From JANQRV01 sp964533785 (lineage in GTDB: Bacteria; Bacteroidota; Bacteroidia; Chitinophagales; Saprospiraceae): a stretch of DNA of 14,277 bases. The DNA lies in the NCBI GenBank assembly GCA_964533785.1, contig CAZHNG010000170.1, positions 1 to 14,277 of the forward strand, in the 5' to 3' direction. A program made the translations under genes and the position numbers. Below, piece after piece: positions 1 through 4,830 of the stretch; within the stretch, counting starts at the first letter, position 1; each line of letters starts with the position of its first letter. The notes beneath the pieces were generated by a model. The model had not been told where the DNA came from and searched no databases. It worked only from the letters and a program-made list of their open reading frames with translations.

Positions 1-70
1 CTTTACCTATAACCATGTTTAGAACAGTTCTACCAATTGAGTCAGAGACATCATTAAATATTTTAAACAT
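1..70 (-). CDS. Start of an unidentified leftward gene, cut by the window edge
   Basis: On the minus strand an ATG at 70 opens a frame of 23 codons that runs off the left end, reading MFKIFNDVSDSIGRTVLNMV and three more residues (IGK). The codons look like a normal amphipathic N-terminus, and the upstream DNA is AT-rich, as expected for a promoter region. A weak AAAGG lies about a dozen bases upstream of the ATG. The gene would be transcribed away from the oriT region, so it would lie in the part of the element transferred first. There is too little protein to name a family. A part resembling a tRNA D-arm falls inside this frame and was rejected as a tRNA. Confidence 0.4.
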   Translation of the reverse strand, partial: MFKIFNDVSDSIGRTVLNMVIGK

Positions 71-218
71 TTTTCTATTTAACCTTTCATTTTTACTATG
101 AAAAAATAGTAACATTAACATAAGGATATGTCAACAAAAACCCGACAGGCATCTCGTCCAAGAGAATTTGGAGGGGGTTTTGGGGCTGTTTTTTTCATCC
201 TCTCATACCCTAAAAAGG

Positions 219-355
219 CGACATGCTACGCATGTCGTCCGTTGCCACGCCCCGAACGGATGTGACGGGGCGTGGCCGATGCATTGCGGGAGCAATGCGC
301 CTTAAGTGACCCGTCAGGGTCGCGTCATTCCCGAATGGGTGTGTGTAACACACCC
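219..355. repeat. Cluster of six short perfect inverted repeats upstream of the nic region
   Basis: Six stems lie almost end to end. They are CGACATGC/GCATGTCG with a 3-nt loop (219-237), an 11-bp stem GCCACGCCCCG with an 11-nt loop (244-276), GCATTGC/GCAATGC with loop GGGA (281-298), GACCC/GGGTC with loop GTCA (308-321), CATTC/GAATG (326-337) and GGGTGTGT/ACACACCC with loop GTA (337-355). No convincing gene overlaps them. Their place between the leftward gene and the nic site suggests the leading edge of an oriT, where single-stranded DNA would fold. Structural RNA leaders or protein-binding sites are alternatives. Confidence 0.7.
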
Positions 356-390
356 TGAGGGCGCACTTATGGGTTTTGCAAACCCGTGCG
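356..390 (-). other. oriT: Candidate origin of transfer (oriT) with RSF1010/MobQ-type nic sequence
   Basis: The minus strand reads, 5' to 3', an inverted repeat GGGTTT-GCA-AAACCC (385-371), one A, then TAAGTGCGCCCT (369-358). An inverted repeat directly followed by this nic sequence is the arrangement of the RSF1010/R1162 oriT, where nicking falls between TAAGTGCG and CCCT. By analogy the nick would lie between 362 and 361 on the minus strand. The relaxase gene starts 18 bp to the right, so it would enter the recipient last, as is usual. Bases 362-366 and 386-390 (CGCAC/GTGCG) can also pair, extending the hairpin so that the predicted nick lies exactly at its base. The sequence match is direct; function is inferred. 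Confidence 0.8.
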
Positions 391-408
391 TCCCTCCACA
401 GTAGGATC

Positions 409-1164
409 ATGGCTATCTATAGCCTGAACCATACGTGTGTCGGGAGGAGCACGCACCGGGCCGGAACGGCCGGTGCGCACATCAAATACATTGCGCGGCA
501 TTCTGCCGCGAGTGTCATCATGGCAGAACACATGCCAAACCAACCCAAGTGGGCCAGGCGGTTTATGACTGAGACAGAAGAGAACAGCCGGGCGAATGCC
601 CGGGTGATCGATAAGATCATGGTCGCGTTGCCACTTGAGTTGAATACGCACCAACGGGCGGCGTTGATCAAGCGGTTCGTCAACAATCTGACCAAAGGGG
701 AGTGTCCGTGGTTTGCAGTGATCCATCAAAAGGAGAAAGATAGGCTTAATCCGCATTGTCATATCCTCATTCGCGATAAATCGGTTTTAAGCGGCCGTAG
801 AGTGGTTTTATTCTCTGAGCGCGGGTCTACTACCAAAATCCGTGAACAATGGGCTCACGACGCGTCTATGGCGCTGAGAGAGGCGGGTTATGATATAAAA
901 CTTGATCACAGATCGTATCGCGAGCAGGGGATCGATAAAATCCCTGGTCGGCATCGGGGACCGAAATGGCACGCTGAACAAAGACGCATGGCCAGTATGA
1001 AGGCAGAGGAACGGCATGAACAAACCTACAGAGCGGTGAAAGAAGCCAAACGACAGGAAACACCGTTGTATCTGATGGATCACTGGATGCCTGCCGCTAA
1101 TGATGATCCTTATCACCGGTACGAACACAAACGGGCATATTCAGCCTATGGGCCGGAACCCTGA
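409..1164 (+). CDS. mobA: MobA/MobL-family (MobQ) relaxase, short form
   Basis: A 251-aa relaxase that would nick the oriT just upstream and pilot the strand during mobilization. The start MAIYSLNHT is typical of the MobA/MobL family. The likely catalytic tyrosine is Y27 in HIKYIARHS, aligning with the RSF1010 MobA tyrosine in its ADYI segment. The metal-binding histidine motif is NPHCHIL at residues 114-120. Residues 167-185 (HRSYREQGIDKIPGRHRGP) match the conserved DHRTLEAQGIERLPG-type block of RSF1010 MobA. The ATG at 409 is preferred over an in-frame TTG at 376 because AGTAGGA sits just upstream and the family begins with MAIY. The protein is only the relaxase domain plus a short basic tail, with no primase or helicase extension. 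No MobC-like accessory gene or coupling protein is in view, so transfer would depend on a helper system. Confidence 0.93.
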   Translation: MAIYSLNHTCVGRSTHRAGTAGAHIKYIARHSAASVIMAEHMPNQPKWARRFMTETEENSRANARVIDKIMVALPLELNTHQRAALIKRFVNNLTKGECPWFAVIHQKEKDRLNPHCHILIRDKSVLSGRRVVLFSERGSTTKIREQWAHDASMALREAGYDIKLDHRSYREQGIDKIPGRHRGPKWHAEQRRMASMKAEERHEQTYRAVKEAKRQETPLYLMDHWMPAANDDPYHRYEHKRAYSAYGPEP

Positions 1165-1218
1165 CAGCAAGAACAGTATGCCACCATTCTTGCTGTTCGG
1201 TAACGAAGATTGCTTCGT
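1164..1218 (+). terminator. Paired hairpins directly behind the relaxase gene
   Basis: ACAGCAAGAA (1164-1173) pairs perfectly with TTCTTGCTGT (1187-1196), starting at the last base of the relaxase stop codon. A second hairpin ACGAAG-ATTG-CTTCGT follows at 1203-1218. There is no T tract, so these are not classical intrinsic terminators. They may stabilise the mRNA end or mark the start of the replication origin region. Confidence 0.4.
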
Positions 1219-1414
1219 CTCATGCACGGTCATCGGCTACTCAGCCTGTACCGTAGATAACTTATACCCGAACCTGATTGCTTTGGACATGCCAGAAATA
1301 CCTGACAAAAAAGTACGGGCGTTAGCCCGTTCCATATTCAAAATAAAAAAAATAATCACAGAAAAAAAAAGATGTTGTTGTTGTGGCTTGTGCGATATGT
1401 GGGCATCCGCGTAG
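1178..1414 (+). CDS. Doubtful small cysteine-rich ORF
   Basis: An ATG at 1178 opens 78 codons. The C-terminal part has a basic stretch (KIKKIITEKKR) followed by CCCCGLCDMWASA. It lies just behind the relaxase gene in the same direction, and its first part overlaps the hairpins at 1164-1218, which argues against coding. No ribosome binding site is visible and I recognise no family. The cysteine run comes from a TGT repeat. It could be a small metal-binding protein, but chance is at least as likely. Confidence 0.2.
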   Translation: MPPFLLFGNEDCFVSCTVIGYSACTVDNLYPNLIALDMPEIPDKKVRALARSIFKIKKIITEKKRCCCCGLCDMWASA

Positions 1415-1605
1415 CGATGTCCAGCATATCCACAAAATCGCGAAAACTAATACAGGTTTTTTTTATATAGGTATTATATAGGATAGGTGTACCATTTATT
1501 CGTAATAAGGTGTACCATTTATTCGTGGATAACTTCCCATTTTTTGATACACGCCCAGAAGTCCTTCATTTTTAGAAGGTGTACCATTTATTCGTGGATA
1601 ACTGA
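1415..1605. other. AT-rich replication-origin-like region
   Basis: This gene-free stretch between the relaxase and the leftward HTH gene contains AT-rich DNA (for example 1456-1482) that could melt easily. It also holds three iterons and two DnaA-box-like 9-mers, which read TTATCCACG on the minus strand at 1524-1532 and 1593-1601. A further TATCCACAA is at about 1426-1434 on the plus strand. Iterons beside an AT-rich segment, with a Rep gene nearby, are the usual layout of theta-type plasmid origins. That this is the oriV is inferred. Confidence 0.6.
1486..1603 (+). repeat. Three iterons of 18 bp
   Basis: The 18-mer ggtgtaccatttattcgt occurs perfectly at 1486-1503, 1509-1526 and 1578-1595. 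Starts are 23 bp apart and then 69 bp (three times 23). Copies 2 and 3 share a longer identity, because both continue with GGATAACT and thereby create DnaA-box-like sequences. A degenerate copy may lie near 1531-1548 (CCCATTTTTTGAT), offset by 22 bp. These would be binding sites for the RepA protein encoded at 2146-3108. Confidence 0.8.
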
Positions 1606-2061
1606 TTATTTCCACAGCTTCCACCACCCTTGTTTTTTTGGTGATTGATACGTCAGCAATCTGCTGTGAGCATTGTCTAGCTGGGAAGTCAGATTGGATA
1701 AATGTTCGTCTCGTCTTTCAAGTTGTTTATTCCATTCCTCTTCTCTTTTTTCATAATCTTTGATACGATCATTGAGTGCGTCAATTAAGTCATTAATATG
1801 CTGTGGTATCACCGTTGAATTTGCGTTTACTTTGCTGTTTACTATCGTTTCCTTTTCAACGTTAACCGTTTCATGATTTTCGAGATAGGAGGGCAGCATT
1901 TTATAAACTTGACACAGTGAGGCTATATATATTTGAATTTCCCCCTCACTATTCTTAAAGCCCTGAATATCTTTCTTTTTCCACCGTTTCCAAACAGTAG
2001 TTTTACTTTTACCGACTGCTCTTGCAGCTTCCGATAAAGGGAGTGTTTCTAATCGTTGCAT
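1606..2061 (-). CDS. Small helix-turn-helix/coiled-coil plasmid protein (replication-associated or regulatory)
   Basis: A 151-aa protein with an N-terminal helix-turn-helix (about residues 8-29, SEAARAVGKSKTTVWKRWKKK). A long charged coiled coil follows (about 88-135, rich in E, K, R, Q), and the tail is basic and tryptophan-rich (QGWWKLWK). This plan matches the small 'plasmid replication DNA-binding' proteins encoded beside rep genes, for example on Acinetobacter plasmids; the resemblance is by architecture only. It is divergent from repA, and its promoter side carries repeated CGTTGAA motifs, so autoregulation or control of repA is plausible. The start is well set: GGAGG lies 9 nt before the ATG, and the ATG overlaps the stop of a 17-aa leader ORF (TAATG). 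The gene's 3' end runs up to the iterons. Confidence 0.82.
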   Translation of the reverse strand: MQRLETLPLSEAARAVGKSKTTVWKRWKKKDIQGFKNSEGEIQIYIASLCQVYKMLPSYLENHETVNVEKETIVNSKVNANSTVIPQHINDLIDALNDRIKDYEKREEEWNKQLERRDEHLSNLTSQLDNAHSRLLTYQSPKKQGWWKLWK

Positions 2062-2114
2062 TACCGTTTACCTCCGTTGAATTTCAACGTTTCATTCAAC
2101 GTTAACCGTTTCAT
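2061..2114 (-). CDS. Possible 17-aa leader peptide coupled to the HTH gene
   Basis: On the minus strand, ATG at 2114-2112 opens an ORF reading MKRLTLNETLKFNGGKR. It ends in TAA at 2063-2061 and overlaps the next gene's ATG as TAATG, a typical translational-coupling junction. AAAGAG lies a few bases before its ATG. The ORF also contains the palindrome CGTTGAA-T-TTCAACG (2075-2089) and the downstream gene's GGAGG. Its first 20 bases are repeated exactly inside the HTH gene. It may be a real leader, or just operator DNA that happens to be open. Confidence 0.35.
   Translation of the reverse strand: MKRLTLNETLKFNGGKR
2075..2114. promoter_or_regulatory. Operator-like repeats between the HTH gene and repA
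   Basis: The palindrome CGTTGAA-T-TTCAACG (2075-2089) is followed by another TTCAACG inside ttcaacgttaaccgtttcat (2095-2114). This lies in the short divergent gap and overlaps the Shine-Dalgarno of the HTH gene by one base. The HTH protein or RepA could bind here to control both genes. No clear -7/-33 promoter elements could be assigned. Confidence 0.55.
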
Positions 2115-2145
2115 ATCTCTTTGTCCATTAAATGCTATTTACGAG

Positions 2146-3108
2146 ATGCAGATAAGAGCATACAATCTCAACATGACATCAAGAAAAAAGCAGATTTCAA
2201 AGCTTGCTACTACTGCTAGTGAAATTATAATGCAGCCGGATCAATATGAAGTGGCATATATGTCGCGCATATTTATTCAAGCCACGCTTCCGCATTCTGA
2301 TCCTGGACCTGTAAAAGTGTGGGGTAGGACCAACGGTCATTTTCAACTAACTATTACTCCTCATTGGACCATTGACAAACAAACGGGTAAGGAAAAATGC
2401 CTAGGTGTCCCTTTCGGCGTCATTCCTCGGTTAATCTTGTTTTGGATCACCACGGAAGTAACAAAAAAAGAACAAAACTTATCTCTGACAATTGAGGAAA
2501 AGCGTAAATTATACTTAGGTCCCAGTTTATCAGATTTTATGAGACAATTAGGGCTTATACCTTCAGGTGGACGATGGGGCACTATTCCTCGCCTTAAAAA
2601 TCAGATGCAGAGACTATTCAGGTCGAAGATTAGCGTAGAATATGACGAATTGACCAATATAGAAAGCTGGGCTGATTTAAAAATAAGCAGCAAGGGTGCT
2701 TTATGGTGGGATACAAAAAGCCCTAATCAAATTCCTCTCTGGCAAAGTTATATTCTATTAGATCAAGATTTCTATGATGCAATCAAGGCAAAACCTGTTC
2801 CAGTTGACATGCGTATTTTACAAGCCATTAAAAATTCCTCACTAGCTTTGGATTTGTATGCATGGATTACTTGTAAAACTTATATTGCATATAAGAACGA
2901 TAAGATTTCTTTCGTCCCTTGGAGAGCGTTACAAAAACAGCTTGGCTCAAATTATAGCGATGTTAAAAACTTTCAAAGAAAAACGAAACGGGCCTTAGAA
3001 AAAATACAGGTTTTATATTCTGAACTAGAAATTGAATTTGTGCGTGGTGGTTTGAAGATATTTCCTTGCTCGCCTTCTGTCCCTGAAAAACACCGGATCA
3101 GTAAATGA
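2146..3108 (+). CDS. repA: Plasmid replication initiator, RepA (RepA_C-type) family
   Basis: A 320-aa protein of the 'plasmid encoded RepA' family, expected to bind the iterons at 1486-1603 and open the origin. Family blocks are visible: VPFGVIPRLILFWITTE (about 88-104), LGPSLSDFMRQLGL (124-137), GGRWGTIPRLKNQMQRLF (141-158) and the later ALDLYAWIT (234-242), which belongs to the winged-helix-rich C-terminal part. The frame stays open upstream to a TTG at 2056, but that would overlap the divergent gene and the operator repeats. ATG at 2146 is therefore used, and ATG at 2173 (MTSRKKQ) is equally possible because neither has a good ribosome binding site. The gene appears intact. Its stop lies only a few bases before the end of an IS200/IS605 element, so the insertion just missed the coding region or rewrote the last codons. 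Confidence 0.88.
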   Translation: MQIRAYNLNMTSRKKQISKLATTASEIIMQPDQYEVAYMSRIFIQATLPHSDPGPVKVWGRTNGHFQLTITPHWTIDKQTGKEKCLGVPFGVIPRLILFWITTEVTKKEQNLSLTIEEKRKLYLGPSLSDFMRQLGLIPSGGRWGTIPRLKNQMQRLFRSKISVEYDELTNIESWADLKISSKGALWWDTKSPNQIPLWQSYILLDQDFYDAIKAKPVPVDMRILQAIKNSSLALDLYAWITCKTYIAYKNDKISFVPWRALQKQLGSNYSDVKNFQRKTKRALEKIQVLYSELEIEFVRGGLKIFPCSPSVPEKHRISK

Positions 3109-3112
3109 ATTA

Positions 3113-3657
3113 CGACCGCCTGAAGGCGGTGGTTTCGTGTGTCGGGCTAGAAGCCCGCTAAAGATCGCCTGAAACGGTAAAATTATCCTGTGTCCGGGCA
3201 CGCTCCATTTTGTCCTGATCGGCAATGTATTCGGCTATAATTTCATCCGTCACATTACCCGTACTCACCGCAAAATAACCGCGTGCCCATAAGTGCCGCC
3301 CCCAAAACTCCTTCTTGAACCTGGGGCTCTCCTGCAACATCTTGCGCGAAGATACACCCTTTACGCGCTGCACAAGCTTGCTTACTGACAAAGACGGAGG
3401 AACCGAAACCAGAAGATGAATATGATCGCGTTGGACAGCACCGCTCAAAATATCAACCTCAAGATCTGAACAGACCTTACGAATAATATCACGAACACGA
3501 TGGGCCTCGCCTCCGTACAACACAGGTTTGCGGTATTTCGTTATGAACACTATGTGATACTTCAGGTCAAATAAACTGTGTGATCCCTTACGGTAACGCT
3601 GAACCATACCGCAAACCATACTGAAGTCTTCGCCTGAAGGCGAGGGATTTTATCCCA
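3113..3657 (-). mobile_element. IS200/IS605-family insertion sequence (TnpA only)
   Basis: The transposase gene is flanked by subterminal hairpins with the same core, CGCC-TGAA-GGCG. On the repA side ACCGCC-TGAA-GGCGGT spans 3115-3130, followed by CGGGCT-AGA-AGCCCG at 3143-3157. On the vapC side TCGCC-TGAA-GGCGA spans 3630-3643, followed by GGGAT-TTT-ATCCC at 3644-3656. Such imperfectly conserved end hairpins, without terminal inverted repeats or target duplication, are characteristic of this family. There is no TnpB or IscB partner. Exact cleavage sites cannot be fixed from this copy alone. Confidence 0.85.
3158..3619 (-). CDS. tnpA: IS200/IS605 family transposase TnpA (HUH Y1)
   Basis: Single-strand transposase that cuts and joins the hairpin ends of its element. 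The family opening GSHSLFDLKYHIVFITKYRKPVL is at residues 12-34. The HUH motif is H66-I-H68 in QRDHIHLLV. The conserved block WGRHLWARGYF is at 106-116, and the catalytic tyrosine is Y131 in IIAEYIADQ. The length of 153 aa is normal, so the enzyme looks intact. Translation could also begin at the second methionine (3607, MVQRYRKG), which fits many relatives better; no ribosome binding site decides this. The gene lies tail-to-tail with repA and points toward it. Confidence 0.95.
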   Translation of the reverse strand: MVCGMVQRYRKGSHSLFDLKYHIVFITKYRKPVLYGGEAHRVRDIIRKVCSDLEVDILSGAVQRDHIHLLVSVPPSLSVSKLVQRVKGVSSRKMLQESPRFKKEFWGRHLWARGYFAVSTGNVTDEIIAEYIADQDKMERARTQDNFTVSGDL

Positions 3658-3686
3658 CCCGTATACGGACATTAAATTAAAACCTC

Positions 3687-4061
3687 TTAGATTTTCCTGA
3701 GTTTAATATTGGGAATAAAGCGAAAATCTTTGGTATTGTAAGTAAAAAGCTCAATATCGCAGATAACGGCACTTGCACCAATAATGGCATCTGCAATCGT
3801 CAAACCATGACTTAAATTGTATTGATCGATCAACTGAATAGCATGCTTAGAAATTTTTGCATTAACCTGAAGCACATCGTAATACTTGATTTTCTTTTTC
3901 ATGACTTGGAGCTCTTTCTTATTCCCCATACCTTGATAAAGCTCCATCACCGTTATACTGGAGATAATAATATTCTCGAGACCGATAAGGCCCAATTCAT
4001 TTTGAGTGTCCGTATTGCCGTTGAATGCGTAAATGAAAACGTTGGTATCGCAAAGTACCAT
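3687..4061 (-). CDS. vapC: PIN-domain ribonuclease toxin, VapC-like
   Basis: A 124-aa PIN-domain protein, the usual size for VapC toxins, which are Mg-dependent RNases that cut tRNA or other RNA. The acidic active-site residues are visible: D5 in MVLCDTNVFIYAF, E40 in ITVMELYQG, and D91 in LTIADAIIGASA. A C-terminal TYNTKDFRFIP stretch (107-117) has the typical N/D pair of the fourth site. The ATG follows the stop of the upstream antitoxin gene by 9 nt, so the two form one operon read leftward. Expression is probably controlled by the inverted repeat in front of the antitoxin gene. Confidence 0.9.
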   Translation of the reverse strand: MVLCDTNVFIYAFNGNTDTQNELGLIGLENIIISSITVMELYQGMGNKKELQVMKKKIKYYDVLQVNAKISKHAIQLIDQYNLSHGLTIADAIIGASAVICDIELFTYNTKDFRFIPNIKLRKI

Positions 4062-4070
4062 AGGCGTTGA

Positions 4071-4340
4071 TTAAATATGTCTCCACGCCTTTTGTCGGAT
4101 CTCTTCTAAAGTACGTGGGTTATCTTTCCAGATACCAAATAAGGATGTTGGATCAATCGTTTTATCTCCTTTAGTAATCACAGGATCATCTTCAACAACA
4201 GCCTGTGCTAGCGCGACATCAGTTAACGCCTCGTCCTCCTCTTTACTGAGACAATAGACAATTGAAGCCATTAAGGCCAATTGTTCAGCGCGGCTGAGCT
4301 TTGGCACTTGATTAAGCATATTTTTTAGTTTTGTACTCAT
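4071..4340 (-). CDS. Antitoxin partner of VapC
   Basis: An 89-aa protein directly upstream of vapC. The N-terminal half (MSTKLKNMLNQVPKLSRAEQLALMASIVYCLSK, given here in part by its ends) is helical and could bind DNA or dimerise. The C-terminal DPTSLFGIWKDNPRTLEEIRQKAW (about residues 64-87) resembles the toxin-wrapping tail found in many small antitoxins paired with PIN proteins. ATG at 4340 was chosen because the frame further upstream runs through the operator-like repeat and encodes an implausible F-rich stretch. I cannot assign a named DNA-binding fold (AbrB, RHH or Phd). Confidence 0.78.
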   Translation of the reverse strand: MSTKLKNMLNQVPKLSRAEQLALMASIVYCLSKEEDEALTDVALAQAVVEDDPVITKGDKTIDPTSLFGIWKDNPRTLEEIRQKAWRHI

Positions 4341-4351
4341 CCTACAAGTAT

Positions 4352-4396
4352 AACTTTTTTCTGTGATTGATAACAACCAAAACACAGAAAAAAGTT
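4352..4396. promoter_or_regulatory. Operator-like 14-bp inverted repeat in front of the toxin-antitoxin operon
   Basis: AACTTTTTTCTGTG (4352-4365) and CACAGAAAAAAGTT (4383-4396) are perfect inverted copies 17 bp apart. They begin 11 bp upstream of the antitoxin ATG. On the minus strand TATACT lies just behind the repeat, with TTGTTA 18 bp further upstream in the spacer, a possible promoter. Antitoxins commonly bind such repeats and repress their own operon. Confidence 0.7.
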
Positions 4397-4410
4397 CAGC
4401 GTGTGAAAAG

Positions 4411-4435
4411 AAAAAAGACCCCAATTTTGAGGTCT
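4411..4435 (-). terminator. Intrinsic terminator of the 80-aa gene
   Basis: On the minus strand AGACCTC-AAAATT-GGGGTCT forms a 7-bp stem (with one G-U pair) followed by TTTTTTC. It lies between the 80-aa gene and the toxin-antitoxin operator, so it separates the two leftward transcripts. Confidence 0.75.
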
Positions 4436-4445
4436 AAAATTTCTT

Positions 4446-4471
4446 AGACGAGACGTCTGACTCTTTTTTTA
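4446..4471 (+). terminator. Possible plus-strand terminator
   Basis: AGACG-AGA-CGTCT (4446-4458) is followed by a run of T at 4464-4470 on the plus strand. No rightward gene is seen upstream, so it may only be an extra hairpin in the 3' end of the 80-aa gene's transcript. Confidence 0.3.
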
Positions 4472-4502
4472 TTTAAAATTTGAGTTGGTAATGACCTTGA
4501 AA

Positions 4503-4745
4503 TTACACTTCTGGATTATTTGGTGTCTTGATCGTGAAGCTTTTTTTTTGGCCGCCTTCATTGTCTTCGTATTCACCAACTGTTTTCTCTTTACCACCAC
4601 CGAGACTTAATTTTGCTACAGTGTAGGCATAGCCATCCTGCACAGCTGCCTTAAACTTTACAGCCATGCCATAAATTGCTCTTATTCTTTTTTTCCAAAC
4701 ATTTTTTCCCGATTTACCTTCGGTAGGTATAAGACCACCAGACAT
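4503..4745 (-). CDS. Hypothetical 80-aa protein
   Basis: A small basic protein, MSGGLIPTEGKSGKNVWKKR at the start and KKSFTIKTPNNPEV at the end. It has no signal peptide or membrane segment. The middle (about 28-60) alternates polar and hydrophobic residues with glycines, which suggests beta strands. A good Shine-Dalgarno, GGAG, lies about 9 nt before the ATG at 4745, and a clear intrinsic terminator follows the gene, so it is probably expressed as its own unit. It sits between the integrase and the toxin-antitoxin operon. An integrase-associated regulator or directionality factor would fit the place, but nothing in the sequence shows that. I do not recognise the family. Confidence 0.65.
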   Translation of the reverse strand: MSGGLIPTEGKSGKNVWKKRIRAIYGMAVKFKAAVQDGYAYTVAKLSLGGGKEKTVGEYEDNEGGQKKSFTIKTPNNPEV

Positions 4746-4830
4746 CAAATTTCTCCGTTACTATTAGATTAAGACTGCCATTTATACCTAGAGTTTTCAT
4801 AATGTAAAGATTTTTTTTATGGTTCTTTCG

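Larger units (their letters stand above)
1855..2114. repeat. Perfect 20-bp direct repeat, one copy inside the HTH gene
   Basis: The 20-mer ttcaacgttaaccgtttcat is found at 1855-1874 and 2095-2114, exactly 240 bp apart. A second shared block, CCGTTGAATTT, accompanies each copy (1812-1822 and 2074-2084). The inner copy lies within the coding part for residues 63-69 of the HTH protein. Both blocks are in the same order in each place, so a partial duplication of the leader region into the gene, or duplicated operators, is likely. Confidence 0.85.

Noticed and set aside
20..50. tRNA-like stretch (complement reads CTCAATTGGTAGA, like a D-arm)
   Set aside because: The D stem does not pair, no anticodon loop with a proper stem follows, and the bases fit an open reading frame that starts at 70 on the minus strand.
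210..410. 66-aa minus-strand ORF over the oriT region
   Set aside because: The bases are fully explained by inverted repeats and the nic sequence; the translation is Cys/His-rich noise.
1100..1177. Upstream extension of the small cysteine-rich ORF into the relaxase gene
   Set aside because: It overlaps the end of a well-supported gene in another frame and has no start signal.
2056..2145. repA starting at TTG 2056
   Set aside because: This would overlap the divergent HTH gene and translate through the operator repeats; it has no ribosome binding site.
3659..3668. Palindrome CCGTATACGG next to the IS end
   Set aside because: A single 10-bp palindrome without a second copy; IS200/IS605 elements do not make such target sites.
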